Part shown: positions 41,244 through 49,770 of the stretch, piece by piece | Layout: the number at the start of each line of letters is the position of its first letter | Position numbering within the stretch: position 1 is the first letter of the stretch | Assembly (NCBI RefSeq): GCF_016741815.1 | Contig: NZ_JAERRJ010000015.1 | Span: 1 to 64,000 of the forward strand | Source: Nocardia acididurans | GTDB lineage: Bacteria > Actinomycetota > Actinomycetes > Mycobacteriales > Mycobacteriaceae | DNA length: 64,000 bases | Direction of reading: 5' to 3' | Notes under the pieces: generated by a model | Seen by the model: the letters and a program-made list of their open reading frames with translations, nothing else | Database searches by the model: none | Told to the model about the DNA's origin: nothing | Position numbers and translations under genes: made by a program

Positions 41244-43313
41244 TCACATGGCGACTCGTTTGCCGGGCTCCAGATACATCCGGTCGGAGGGCTGGACCCG
41301 GTACGCGGTGTAGAACTCCGGCATATTGCGGACCACCTGATTGACACGGAATTCGGCGGGGGAGTGCGAGTCGAGCCCGACCATCATCGCCAGATACTCC
41401 GGGCTGGCACACTGCCGCCACATGCGCGCGTACGCCTGGAACAGCGGGCGGTAGTCCGGATCCGTCACGCCGCGGCGCTGCTCGCCCAGCCGGAAAGCGG
41501 CCAGGGCTGTTGTCAATCCGCGCAGATCGGCGAGATTCTCGGTGACGGTGAGCGCGCCGTCCACATGCTGCTCGGGTTTCAGACCTTCCGGGACCAGCGG
41601 GTCGTATTGGTCGACGACCAGACTCGTCTTCGCCGCGAAAGCCGCGGTGTCTTCCGGCGTCCACCAGTCCCGCAGAACGCCGTCGGCATCGTATTTGGAG
41701 CCCCCGGTATCGAATCCGTGCCCCATCTCGTGGGCGATGACGGCCCCGATGCCGCCGTAGTTGACCGCTGCGTCGGCCTCCGGGTCGAAGAACGGTGGTT
41801 GCAGAATGGCCGCGGGCAAGCAGATGTGGTTGATTTCCCAGCTGTAGCTGGCGTTCACATCGGCGGGCGTCATGAAATCCCATTCGCCGCGATCCACCGG
41901 CCGCTCCAATTTCCCCAACTGCCAAGAGAATTCGAACGCGTCGGCGGCACGCAACACGGTGGTGAAATCCCCCTGCGGGATGGTCAGCCCGGTGTAGTCG
42001 CGCCCCCGCGACGGCGCACCGACGATGGCGATCACCTTGTCCACCTTGGCCACCGCGGTCTGCCGGCTGGCCGGTGACATCCACTGCGCCTCACCCAGCG
42101 CTGTCCGGTAGGCGTGCAGCAGATCCGCGACCAGATCTTCGGCGAGCTTCTTCGACTCCGCCGGGAAATATCGTGCGGCATACGCGCGCCCGAGCGCGTC
42201 CCCTAGTCGCTCCCGAACCATGCGGACGGCCGTGCGCCACTGCTCCGGCGGCTGCTGGGTGCCCTGCAGCGTCCGGTCGTTCCACTCGAAGTGGGCTTCG
42301 GTGAACGCGGTCGACAACGCCGGCGCGTACCGCGAGATCACCTTGAGCCGTAGGTATTCCCGCCACACCGCGACATCCGTCTCGGCCCACAACCGCCCGG
42401 CCACGGGCAGATAGCCCGGCTGATCCACCACCACCGTCTCGAATCGCTGCGGTCGTTCGGTCACCCCCGCGAGCCACTCCGTCCAGTCGAATCCCGGTGC
42501 CAAAGAACGCAATTCATCCCACCGGCAGGCGTTGTACGACGCCATGTTCTCGATGAACTCGGCGAGCTCCACATGCCCACCGGCGATTCGGCTCTCCAAC
42601 TCGTACACCCGCGCGGCGACAGCACTCGGGTCCGCCGAATTCGCCGCCCGTCCAATACGTTCGAGATAGGTGCGATACGCGGCCTGCTGTTCGGCATACC
42701 GCCCGTCCCGATAATAAGAACCATCCGGCATCCCAACCCCCGACTGCGACAGGTAAACCCGGTGCCGCGTCGGATCCTTTCGATCGGCCGCCACCCGCAC
42801 ACCGATCAGCCCCGGCACCCCGAGCGCGGTCAACCGACCCATCACCCGCGCGAGATCGGCCTTCCCCCCGGCATTGTCGATGTCCGCGAGCAGATCCGAC
42901 AACGGCGCGATCCCCGCCCGCTCCCGGGCAGCAGTATCGAGACACCCCGCATAAACGGCATACAGCTGCCCCTCATCACTCCCCGCCGCCGCCCCCGACA
43001 TCCCTTCCAGCATCCCCCGCAACCGCTCCTCGGTCCGATCGATGAGCTCATCGAACGTCCCGTAAGCAGGTTTGTCGGCCGGCAACCGAAAATCCCGCAA
43101 CCAACCCCCATTGATATGCCGATACAGATCATCCTGCGCCCGCACCCCCATATCCATCCCCGACAGATCGGGCCCGGTCACCCGCCTCCCCCCACTCCCC
43201 GTACAGGCCGCGACCGACACCAGCACCGGCACCGCCGCAGCGGTCCACAGAAACCGCCGCCGCCCCATCCGCCGAGCCCGAAACGCATCCGAATAGCCTT
43301 CACACCCAGTCAT
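41244..43313 (-). CDS. M13-family metallopeptidase lipoprotein (neprilysin/PepO-like)
   Basis: 689 residues. The N-terminus has a twin-Arg-like RRRFLWTAA run and the lipobox VSVAAC, so it is probably exported and lipid-anchored. The zinc motif HEMGH and the third-ligand motif ENLAD are present, with upstream NHICLPAAILQPPFF and the C-terminal FRVNQVVRNMPEFYTAYRV, all typical of M13 zinc peptidases that cleave oligopeptides. Full family length (about 650-700). Start choice between MTGCEGY and the Met before GRRRFLW is uncertain. Single-gene unit. Confidence 0.93.
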   Translation of the reverse strand: MTGCEGYSDAFRARRMGRRRFLWTAAAVPVLVSVAACTGSGGRRVTGPDLSGMDMGVRAQDDLYRHINGGWLRDFRLPADKPAYGTFDELIDRTEERLRGMLEGMSGAAAGSDEGQLYAVYAGCLDTAARERAGIAPLSDLLADIDNAGGKADLARVMGRLTALGVPGLIGVRVAADRKDPTRHRVYLSQSGVGMPDGSYYRDGRYAEQQAAYRTYLERIGRAANSADPSAVAARVYELESRIAGGHVELAEFIENMASYNACRWDELRSLAPGFDWTEWLAGVTERPQRFETVVVDQPGYLPVAGRLWAETDVAVWREYLRLKVISRYAPALSTAFTEAHFEWNDRTLQGTQQPPEQWRTAVRMVRERLGDALGRAYAARYFPAESKKLAEDLVADLLHAYRTALGEAQWMSPASRQTAVAKVDKVIAIVGAPSRGRDYTGLTIPQGDFTTVLRAADAFEFSWQLGKLERPVDRGEWDFMTPADVNASYSWEINHICLPAAILQPPFFDPEADAAVNYGGIGAVIAHEMGHGFDTGGSKYDADGVLRDWWTPEDTAAFAAKTSLVVDQYDPLVPEGLKPEQHVDGALTVTENLADLRGLTTALAAFRLGEQRRGVTDPDYRPLFQAYARMWRQCASPEYLAMMVGLDSHSPAEFRVNQVVRNMPEFYTAYRVQPSDRMYLEPGKRVAM

Positions 43314-43477
43314 ATTCGCGAGCCTAGAAACCAGATCCCCGCCCGTAATCGAGCTACCGGATGATCGCCGCTACCGCTGACGAGGGATACCAACCCTGAC
43401 CCCACCCCGAGCCCACGAGAACCCGAGCAACAGTGGTTGAACTGTGTCGACGGTCCTATCGACAGCGCGTGTGACAC

Positions 43478-43627
43478 GTGAGATCTCCGGATACCGCCCT
43501 GCGGGCTCTGCGGGTGATGAGCGCCCGTCATCGAAATCCACGCCGGTCGGTGGCCGATCTGCTGAGTGTCCTCGAAGCGCGGTACGGCATGACCGAAGCG
43601 GTCGAGTTGATGCGGTGTGCCCGGTGA
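43478..43627 (+). CDS. Short ORF, possible gene fragment
   Basis: 49 residues, GTG start six bases after an in-frame stop. The sequence (TALRALRVMSARHRNPRRSV, then ADLLSVLEARYGMTEAVELM) is helical and protein-like, with actinobacterial codon use. It could be a small gene or the end of a lost one. The rest of 43314-43669 holds no other credible gene. Confidence 0.3.
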   Translation: MRSPDTALRALRVMSARHRNPRRSVADLLSVLEARYGMTEAVELMRCAR

Positions 43628-43669
43628 GGGGGCGTTTTCGCAGCGGCAAGAAGGCCCTAGTGTGTTGGC

Positions 43670-44137
43670 ATGTCCGGCAGCGACTCCAGCGCGAGCCAGG
43701 TCGAACTCATCGGCCCGGCCGCCGGGGTGTTCACCTATACGATCGCGGCCGTACTGGTTCTTACGGGGCCTATCTTCTTTATCGCAGGTGATTCGTTCTG
43801 GGATGCGCTGTGCCCGGCGCTCGTCACCTTCCCGATCGGTGTCGCGCTCGCGGTGCACACATACGAGTGGCGGCGGAATGCGAAGCGGTTCAAGGCGGTT
43901 GCGGTCGAGGCGACAGCGGAGATCCTCACGGTAGTTATCCGGCAAGGCGGCGAGAATCCCGATGTGGCCGAGTTGAAGCTCCGCATCAGCGGCCCCGGCT
44001 TCGACACCTTCGTAGCGGACTGCGAGACCTCGTCCGGCGTGCCGCACCCGCGGATCGGCGATCGGCGGCACGTGATGGTCGACCCGTCCGACAACACTTT
44101 CGCGATCGGCTACGACCACCTGTTCGAGCCGGAGTGA
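43670..44137 (+). CDS. Hypothetical membrane protein
   Basis: 155 residues. Two transmembrane helices (VFTYTIAAVLVLTGPIFFIA and FWDALCPALVTFPIGVALAV) are followed by a soluble domain with ISGPGFDTFVADCETSS. A TAGTGT box at 43658-43663 ends 6 bases before the ATG, so it is predicted leaderless. No family recognised. It lies at the start of an accessory stretch with degraded genes. Confidence 0.6.
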   Translation: MSGSDSSASQVELIGPAAGVFTYTIAAVLVLTGPIFFIAGDSFWDALCPALVTFPIGVALAVHTYEWRRNAKRFKAVAVEATAEILTVVIRQGGENPDVAELKLRISGPGFDTFVADCETSSGVPHPRIGDRRHVMVDPSDNTFAIGYDHLFEPE

Positions 44138-44556
44138 CGCGGGGCCTCGATGGACAGCACGGTCGGGGACGTCGATGAGGCACTCGTCGTTGAACATCCG
44201 GCCGGGTCCTCATCCTGGCCGCAGAGATCTCGCGGTGGAAAAACGTAGGCAGATCTGCCGTCAGTAACTGTTCGATCCGCGTGATGTGCGGCAGTACAGA
44301 GTGTTCTGGCTCGTGCCGGCTCCAGCAGGAGAGCCGCAGCATTCCGTATCCGGACGAGCGGATCCGCCGTTTACTAGGTGGTCGCGCCGCCGTGCTCGCG
44401 CGGCCCGAATGACGGGCCGGATGCCTTGTACAACAAGGGCACACTCGTCCTGACGTTCGACTAGCGGGGGTCCTCGCTGAACCTTGTCGGTGGAGGGAGC
44501 CAGCATGTCGAGTGGTCGGCCCCAGTCCGTGGTGGTGTCGATGGAGTCGCCGGATG
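44138..44556. other. Stretch without intact gene, gene fragments only
   Basis: About 420 bases. Short protein-like pieces appear in different frames: ITRIEQLLTADLPTFFHREI on the minus strand near 44230-44290, and NDGPDALYNKGTLVLTFD with a stop on the plus strand near 44408-44463. No frame is continuous or has a good start. It is probably decayed coding sequence. Confidence 0.4.
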
Positions 44557-44757
44557 CTACCCGGATGACGACACCGACGGGCGGTGTGCATAGCTGAACC
44601 CTTGTTCGGTTTCGCCGTTCTGCGCGTTCGTCTGAAGAACGGTCCAGCTCTGTTGCGATGACGCGGCGCGAGTGAACAGCTCGCGCAGTTCGTCTATCGA
44701 GGACGCCGGTGGGGGCAGGGCCGAGCTGTCGGATTCGCATCCGGTCCAATCTGCCAC
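44557..44757 (-). CDS. Small hypothetical ORF, possibly frameshifted
   Basis: 66 residues from the GTG at 44755-44757. The sequence WTGCESDSSALPPPASSIDE, then ELFTRAASSQQSWTVLQTNA, reads like a real protein, but it ends abruptly at SVSSSG, and protein-like sequence continues in another frame downstream. It is divergent from the 44814 gene. It may be the intact beginning of a broken gene. Confidence 0.35.
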   Translation of the reverse strand: MADWTGCESDSSALPPPASSIDELRELFTRAASSQQSWTVLQTNAQNGETEQGFSYAHRPSVSSSG

Positions 44758-44813
44758 CTGTGGTCGACATTCTCCGTTACATTGTTGAGCCGCAATGGTA
44801 TTGGAGGGGTGCG

Positions 44814-45806
44814 ATGGTGGAACAGCTCGACGTAGGCAACGCCAAGGATGGCATAGGCAGGACCGTCGACAGTATCGGCAAGGCAGCGCGAACCGCTTCA
44901 TCGCAGCTTGCCGGACAGGTCGGCAACGTGAAGGACGTTGCCAGAGGCAGGGTCGAGAAGCTGACCGCGAAAGGGCCGGACCCCTACGAAGTGGCCGTAG
45001 CGGAATACAACGGCGCATTCACGGCCATGGCCGACCGGGGCTTGTCTCTGTTGCGTCAGCGCGAACGTTCGACGGACCTGATCGAGCTGGTTGAGCAGTT
45101 GGTGAACAGCATCGCCAACACCCCGAAATCATTCGACACCGACTTCGACGAGATTGCGGTACATCGGAAGCTGTTCCTGCACGCGGAGGATTTCGCTCAG
45201 AAAGAGCTGGAAGCGGCGCGATTGTCGGCAGCCGGTGCCGGCGCCGGGTTCGCGGCGGGCACCGCGGTAGCGAGTCTGGCGCCGTCGGCGGCGATGTGGG
45301 TCGCAACGACCTTCGGGACGGCGTCGACCGGCACCGCGATCTCGACCCTTTCGGGAGCGGCAGCCAGCCAGGCAGCACTGGCGTGGCTCGGTGGCGGCGC
45401 GCTGGCCGCCGGTGGTGGCGGCACTGCGGCAGGCACCACGCTGCTCGCGCTGGCCGGCCCGATCGGCTGGACCATCGCGGGCGCAACCTTGTTGGCGTCG
45501 ATCGCCCTGTTCGCGAAGAAGAAATTCGAGAATCGCGAGGCGAAGCACGAAGCGCTGACTGCGATCAAGCGAAACACCACCCTTGTCAAAGGCATGGACG
45601 CGCGGATAGAAGACCTTCTTCAGCGGACTACTTCGCTCCGCGAAGGGCTGGTAAGGGGTTACGGTGAAGCGCTGGTGCACTTCCGCGCCGATTTTCACGC
45701 GCTCGCCCCTGCCGAGCGGTCGACTCTCGCTGCGTTGGTGAACAATACGAAGTCGTGCGCGACCATGCTGAGCGTGCGCATCGACCAGGGTGCCGATAGT
45801 GAGTGA
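44814..45806 (+). CDS. Unrecognised protein with Gly/Ala-rich hydrophobic region (gene A of a pair)
   Basis: 330 residues; GGAGGGG (44803-44809) sits 4 bases before the ATG. Residues 1-140 are polar and helical (RSTDLIELVEQLVNSIAN). About 140-240 is a long hydrophobic Gly/Ala-rich stretch with glycine-zipper character: AAGAGAGFAAGTAVASLAPS, AAWVATTFGTA-like turns, LGGGALAAGGGGTAAGTTLL and LAGPIGWTIAGATLLASIAL. A charged coiled-coil-like tail follows (KKKFENREAKHEALTAI). This pattern suits membrane insertion or a pore-like assembly, but there is no known motif. It overlaps the next gene, so the pair works together. Confidence 0.7.
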   Translation: MVEQLDVGNAKDGIGRTVDSIGKAARTASSQLAGQVGNVKDVARGRVEKLTAKGPDPYEVAVAEYNGAFTAMADRGLSLLRQRERSTDLIELVEQLVNSIANTPKSFDTDFDEIAVHRKLFLHAEDFAQKELEAARLSAAGAGAGFAAGTAVASLAPSAAMWVATTFGTASTGTAISTLSGAAASQAALAWLGGGALAAGGGGTAAGTTLLALAGPIGWTIAGATLLASIALFAKKKFENREAKHEALTAIKRNTTLVKGMDARIEDLLQRTTSLREGLVRGYGEALVHFRADFHALAPAERSTLAALVNNTKSCATMLSVRIDQGADSE

Positions 45807-47259
45807 CGCTGCCGAGTTCGTCACGAGCCTCCAGGAGCAGGCCGTTGCTTCCTGGGTGAGCTACCTCAACCAGCTCCGCGTAGACAACCTGCTGAGTGCG
45901 CTCAGCCAGCAGGACGAGCACCTTCGGGACGCGCTCGCCACTGTCGACGAAGCCGTCAGGAAGATCGATCTCGAGGTGGTCGCCGCCAACCGGGGCGGAC
46001 AGCATGGCATGCACGGCTTCATTGCCGAGATCGCCGAAGTCGGGATCGGCAACGCCCGACAGCGGATTCTCGGCAACGAGGCCGTCTACCAGTGGGTCAA
46101 CAACAACGGACCCGTCGACCTGCTGCGCGGAAGTGTCGAGATCCAGCAGAAGTTCGTTGCAGCGGGTGGCCGCTTCTCGCTGGGCGCGATCGCCGAGCAC
46201 CTCGAGAAGTATCCCGAATACGTGCGCAACGGTGGGAAGTATCAGATCCCCCGTGATCACTTCGAGGTGATCCAGCGGCTACACGCGCTCCCGCCCGAGG
46301 AAGCGAGCAAGCTGTTGTCACGCAGCGGTGACGGACCTTCCCTCAGAGACTGGCAGCGGGTCCAGGCGTTCTTCCAACGCGGATCGGTCGACTTCGAATC
46401 GCTCGAGCCCTCGACGCTCGAGTACAACGAAGTGCAGCGCGGTGTGTACGCCTCGACGATGGCGGCGGAAAAGGACTCGCTCCGCGCTACGGACCGGTCC
46501 TTGCGGGACGATGCCCACCGGACCAGCCGACCGACGCTGCGAGAAGGAGGCACGGCCGCTCTCACGGCCGCCGCCACGGCGGGCGGGTCCGCGTTCGTAC
46601 TGGCCGTGATCGCCAAGCGTCGGGAAGGCAAGCGGCTCAATGAGTTCAGCGGCCGTGACTGGATCGACATCGCCGGCGAGACCGGCTCGGGTTTCGGCAA
46701 GGGCGGCGTCCGAGGTCTGAGCATCTACGCGCTGTCGAATTTCACCGCGACCTCCGCAGCGGTCGCCGGCTCGATCGTCACCGCCTCCTTCAGCATCGCC
46801 GAGCAAGCGAACAGGCTGCGCCGCAACGAGATCGATGAACTCGAGTTCATCGAAACCTCCGAGCTCATCGCCTTGGAGGCCGCGGTACGCGCGCTGTCGT
46901 CTCTCGTCGGCCAGGTGACCATCCCCATTCCCATTCTCGGCGCCGTCATCGGCACCACGGTCGGCACTGTGATGTACAAGGCCGTCGCATCGTCGTTGAC
47001 GAAACGAGAGGCGGCGCTGATCAAGCGTTACCTCGACGAGCAGCGCACGCTCGACGAGCAACTCGCCATCGAATACCAGGCGATACTGGAAAAGCTGGAC
47101 CACAGCATGTCGAGCTATCTCGGACTGCTCGAACGAGCCTTCTCATCCGACGTTCAGATCGCGCTCGTCGGATCGGTCGAGCTGGCGGTTGAACTCGGCG
47201 TAGCTTCGAACGAGATCCTGGATTCAGATGAGAAGGTCGACGCCTACTTCCTCGATTAG
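45799..47259 (+). CDS. Unrecognised protein with three hydrophobic segments (gene B of a pair)
   Basis: 486 residues from GTG 45799, overlapping the gene A stop by 8 bases; a GTG at 45790 would add three residues. N-terminal half: long helices (FVTSLQEQAVASWVSYLNQL), then a region with QIPRDHFEVIQRLHALPPEE and a Trp-rich turn (SLRDWQRVQAFF). C-terminal half: hydrophobic segments TAALTAAATAGGSAFVLAVI, YALSNFTATSAAVAGSIVTA and TIPIPILGAVIGTTVGTVMY, separated by charged helices (EQANRLRRNEIDELEFIETS). No catalytic motif is seen. The pair resembles a membrane-acting two-component system more than an enzyme. Not recognised. Confidence 0.72.
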   Translation: MSDAAEFVTSLQEQAVASWVSYLNQLRVDNLLSALSQQDEHLRDALATVDEAVRKIDLEVVAANRGGQHGMHGFIAEIAEVGIGNARQRILGNEAVYQWVNNNGPVDLLRGSVEIQQKFVAAGGRFSLGAIAEHLEKYPEYVRNGGKYQIPRDHFEVIQRLHALPPEEASKLLSRSGDGPSLRDWQRVQAFFQRGSVDFESLEPSTLEYNEVQRGVYASTMAAEKDSLRATDRSLRDDAHRTSRPTLREGGTAALTAAATAGGSAFVLAVIAKRREGKRLNEFSGRDWIDIAGETGSGFGKGGVRGLSIYALSNFTATSAAVAGSIVTASFSIAEQANRLRRNEIDELEFIETSELIALEAAVRALSSLVGQVTIPIPILGAVIGTTVGTVMYKAVASSLTKREAALIKRYLDEQRTLDEQLAIEYQAILEKLDHSMSSYLGLLERAFSSDVQIALVGSVELAVELGVASNEILDSDEKVDAYFLD

Positions 47260-47306
47260 CGAGAGCGGCCACAGCCGGCGTGGCAACCTATGGGCCGAGC
47301 CGGAAC

Positions 47307-47774
47307 CTACGGCCGGTGTGGAGCGGGTTTTGTGAATCGGATGCCGTTGAACGTGGATGTGCAGCAGGCACAGAGAGGTTCCAGGCTCGATTCGTTGATG
47401 TCCGGATTCACGACTCGCAGTTTTCCCTCGGAGTCGATGTACAAGCCGCTGTAGTAGGTTGACTCTCCGATCCGTACATAGTCTTGACGGTCGGATTCCT
47501 GCAGCGCTACGAGCCAGAAGATCGGTTCACTCCGGTCGAGCCGGGATCTGGCCTCTGCGAAGGTCGTCTCCCAGTCCGAGCCGACCCGCGAGAGCAGAAA
47601 TCGGAAGAGAGGCGTGTAGTCACGCCCTCGGCCCGTCGCGCGCCCCATGCCTTCCCGCGTCACATCGGACTTCGCAGTCCGCTTGGTGTTGCGCCGATGC
47701 CGATACTCGCCACCCCGCGGACGCGCCCCCCTCGCGGTGGTGTTGTCCTTCCGATACAGCGGCGGCTTGTCCAC
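47307..47774 (-). CDS. Conserved hypothetical protein
   Basis: 155 residues. The basic start (RGARPRGGEYRHRRNTKRTA) leads to KSDVTREGMGRATGRGRDYT and then FRFLLSRVGSDWETTFAEAR. It resembles a widespread unannotated family whose members carry a Lys/Arg-rich start and a GxxW-like core (VGRxWDKVYSEI type); this is a memory-based similarity. A CACC pair near the C-terminus (LEPLCACCTSTF) may bind metal. Convergent with gene B, so its link to that pair is only by position. Confidence 0.65.
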   Translation of the reverse strand: MDKPPLYRKDNTTARGARPRGGEYRHRRNTKRTAKSDVTREGMGRATGRGRDYTPLFRFLLSRVGSDWETTFAEARSRLDRSEPIFWLVALQESDRQDYVRIGESTYYSGLYIDSEGKLRVVNPDINESSLEPLCACCTSTFNGIRFTKPAPHRP

Positions 47775-47892
47775 ACGCCGATCCTATGTCCGCCCGATGG
47801 TCAAGTCCGATTGTCGCCGCTGCAGGATTTCGTGCACCGGTCTGGACGAAAGGCGGTACCGGGCGGGTGGAGTGCCGGGATACGTTGCGAGT

Positions 47893-48099
47893 ATGACCGA
47901 AGATCAAGTGCAGCAACGGAAGAAGTTCGTTCTCGGCGGGTTCGCCGCGTTGGGTGGGTTCGCTGTGTTGCTGTTCGCGTTCGCGGTGCTGGGGGTGGAG
48001 CCGAGCGGGATCACGAGTGCGCTGTCGGGGGCATTCTTGATCGGCGCGGCCTCCTGCTTCGGTAGTGCGGCGCGGATCACGCGGGATGCTCGGCGCTAG
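47893..48099 (+). CDS. Small two-helix membrane protein
   Basis: 68 residues. Two hydrophobic helices, FVLGGFAALGGFAVLLFAFA and ITSALSGAFLIGAASCFGSA, between charged ends. TACGTT at 47881-47886 ends 6 bases before the ATG, which predicts a leaderless transcript and supports this start over upstream in-frame starts. No family recognised. Confidence 0.6.
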   Translation: MTEDQVQQRKKFVLGGFAALGGFAVLLFAFAVLGVEPSGITSALSGAFLIGAASCFGSAARITRDARR

Positions 48100-48322
48100 T
48101 GCGGTTCTCGGCCCCTTGGGTAGAAGATCTTTCCAGCTGCGACAGGCGGACGATCAGGTCGCCCGGGAGGCGAGGCGGGCGGGCGCGGTGGTCGGGGTCG
48201 GTCATGGTGACCGGACCTTATCGAGTGGCTACGACATCTCGCACAGGGGGCGACGAGCCTGGGACGGTGGGGATTCCAGGCTCGCCAGGTAGTCGGCGCG
48301 GATGGTGCTCGGTGGTGTGGAG

Positions 48323-48526
48323 CTAGGTGAGAGTGGTTGGGGCGGGCCAGGATTCGCATGCCCAGTCCTGCAACAAGGTTCGTGCCGATACGGAGGTGAC
48401 AGGCCGGAACATGTCCGCGGTGATGCACTCCACACGGTATGGCCCGTGCAGAGTGTGGATGCCCTGGCCGTCGAAGTCGGACGCGAAGGAGTCGCGATAG
48501 CGTGGATGCTCGATGAGTGTTCTCGG
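48323..48526 (-). pseudogene. C-terminal gene fragment without a start codon
   Basis: An open stretch of 67 codons reads like a protein end: LIEHPRYRDSFASDFDGQGI, HTLHGPYRVECITADMFRPV, TSVSARTLLQDWACESWPAP, then a stop. No ATG, GTG or TTG suitable as a start occurs at its beginning, which abuts the VOC stop codon. It is probably the tail of a gene truncated when the ArsR-VOC genes came to lie here. The remaining bases 48100-48322 hold only short doubtful ORFs. Confidence 0.45.
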
Positions 48527-48528
48527 AC

Positions 48529-48915
48529 TCAGGCGGGGGTGACGATCTGGATGAGGTTGCCGCAGGTGTCGTCGAAGACGGCGGTGGTGACCGGGCCGGA
48601 TTCCAGTGGCTTCTGGGTGAAGACGACGCCCAGTGCGGACAGGCGTTCGTACTCCTTCTGCACGTCGTCGACCTGGAACGAGGCGGCTGGGATGCCGTCG
48701 GCGACCAGGGCGTCCTTGTAGGGCTTGACCGCGGGATGTCCGTCCGGTTCGAGGAGGAGTTCGGCGCCGTCGGGCTGTTCGGGGGAGACGACGGTGAGCC
48801 AGCGCGGGCCGCCCATGGGCACATCGTGTTTGGTGGTGAAACCGAGCACGCTGGTGTAGAAGTCCTGCGCCTTCTGCTGGTCGTCCACGAACACGCTGGT
48901 GATGTAAACCCTCAC
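48529..48915 (-). CDS. VOC-family (glyoxalase/bleomycin-resistance fold) protein
   Basis: 128 residues. The GTG start overlaps the ArsR stop as GTGA. The fold is clear: VYITSVFVDDQQKAQDFYTS at the start, GAELLLEPDGHPAVKPYKDA in the middle and AVFDDTCGNLIQIVTPA at the end, where the conserved metal-site acidic residue would normally be a Glu in xLxE; here it reads QIV. This subgroup (EF_0898-like) often accompanies ArsR repressors. Function unknown, perhaps sequestration or antibiotic/aldehyde handling. Confidence 0.9.
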   Translation of the reverse strand: MRVYITSVFVDDQQKAQDFYTSVLGFTTKHDVPMGGPRWLTVVSPEQPDGAELLLEPDGHPAVKPYKDALVADGIPAASFQVDDVQKEYERLSALGVVFTQKPLESGPVTTAVFDDTCGNLIQIVTPA

Positions 48916-49199
48916 GGCACTTGCCCTTTCGGTGGGACCGGCCACCGTTCGAGGATGGCGGCCAGTGGAGTCGTATCGAGGTGGTGGAACTTGTACCGCC
49001 CCTGTTTCTCGGCCCGCACCAGGCCCGCGTCCTCCAGCACCGCGAGATGCTGGGATACGGCCTGCCGGGTCAGATTCAGTTGATGCCGGTCGGACAGCCG
49101 AACGCAGATCTCGAACAGCGTCTGACCATCCCTTTCGGTCAGTTCGTCGAGAATGCTCCGCCGGGTCGGATCGGCAAGGGCCTTGAAGATGTCGCCCAT
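48912..49199 (-). CDS. ArsR-family regulator
   Basis: 95 residues. The winged helix FKALADPTRRSILDELTERD, with LTRQAVSQHLAVLEDAGLVR as the recognition region, matches the ArsR type that pairs with VOC or SRPBCC proteins rather than metals; no metal-binding Cys pair is present (a single Cys lies in FEICVRLSD). Promoter and operator are unusually clear, and the transcript should be leaderless. It is coupled to the VOC gene, so autoregulation of both is expected. Confidence 0.92.
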   Translation of the reverse strand: MGDIFKALADPTRRSILDELTERDGQTLFEICVRLSDRHQLNLTRQAVSQHLAVLEDAGLVRAEKQGRYKFHHLDTTPLAAILERWPVPPKGQVP

Positions 49200-49205
49200 A
49201 CCTCG

Positions 49206-49235
49206 ACCATAGGCAAGTGTTCACTTGCCTGTCAA
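49206..49235 (-). promoter_or_regulatory. ArsR promoter with palindrome in the spacer
   Basis: On the minus strand: TTGACA (49235-49230), an 18-base spacer, and TATGGT (49211-49206), 6 bases before the ATG. The spacer is itself the palindrome GGCAAGTG-AA-CACTTGCC (49212-49229), with the flanking pair also complementary. The repressor bound here would block RNA polymerase directly. Confidence 0.85.
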
Positions 49236-49270
49236 GGTGTCACCCCCTAGCCGTCGTCGCGTGGCGGAAT

Positions 49271-49543
49271 TCAGTGCAGGGTGTGCGCCGCGTGGCGGGC
49301 GATGGTGGCGGCTTGGCGGGCCTGCGCGTCGGGGTGGGCCGTGCGCTGGTGGAGCACGGTGTGGATACGCTCGAAGGCGAGGGCGGCATCGCGCAGTCGG
49401 CGATTCAGATCGGTCAGATGGTCGAGGAGACTTTCGACCTCGGGCGCCGACAAAGTGAGACTCGGATGTTTCTCTCCGGTGAGGATGGCATCCGCGGCGA
49501 TCTCGGCACAGCGGGCGTGCAGGATGTCGAGAATGTCGGACAC
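49271..49543 (-). CDS. Small hypothetical protein
   Basis: 90 residues, GTG start. Predicted all-helical: ILDILHARCAEIAADAILTG, then PEVESLLDHLTDLNRRLRDA, then a His/Ala-rich end. No membrane segment. No family recognised. It lies between arsR and the acyl-CoA carboxylase, on the minus strand. Confidence 0.55.
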   Translation of the reverse strand: MSDILDILHARCAEIAADAILTGEKHPSLTLSAPEVESLLDHLTDLNRRLRDAALAFERIHTVLHQRTAHPDAQARQAATIARHAAHTLH

Positions 49544-49770
49544 GCAGGTGTTCTCCCCTCGCTGACGCGGAGTTCTTCTGGAATTCGGCGCGGATTCGCT
49601 CGAGAAAATCGGGGTGTGCGGTCCTCACCCCTAGGAGTTCTTGCACAGGATACGGGCGAGTAACACGATCTCGTTGTATACCTGTTCGCGATTGCAGTGC
49701 AGACTACGCGGGACCGGTAGTCGAATACGCCCCGCCCGACAAGGGCCAGTGCTGTGGAAGGAGCCGGCGA

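Noticed and set aside
48077..48205. 42-codon minus-strand ORF (MTDPDHRARPPRLPGDLIVR)
   Set aside because: Plausible composition but no ribosome site or -10 box, and it overlaps the end of the 47893 gene; too weak to list.
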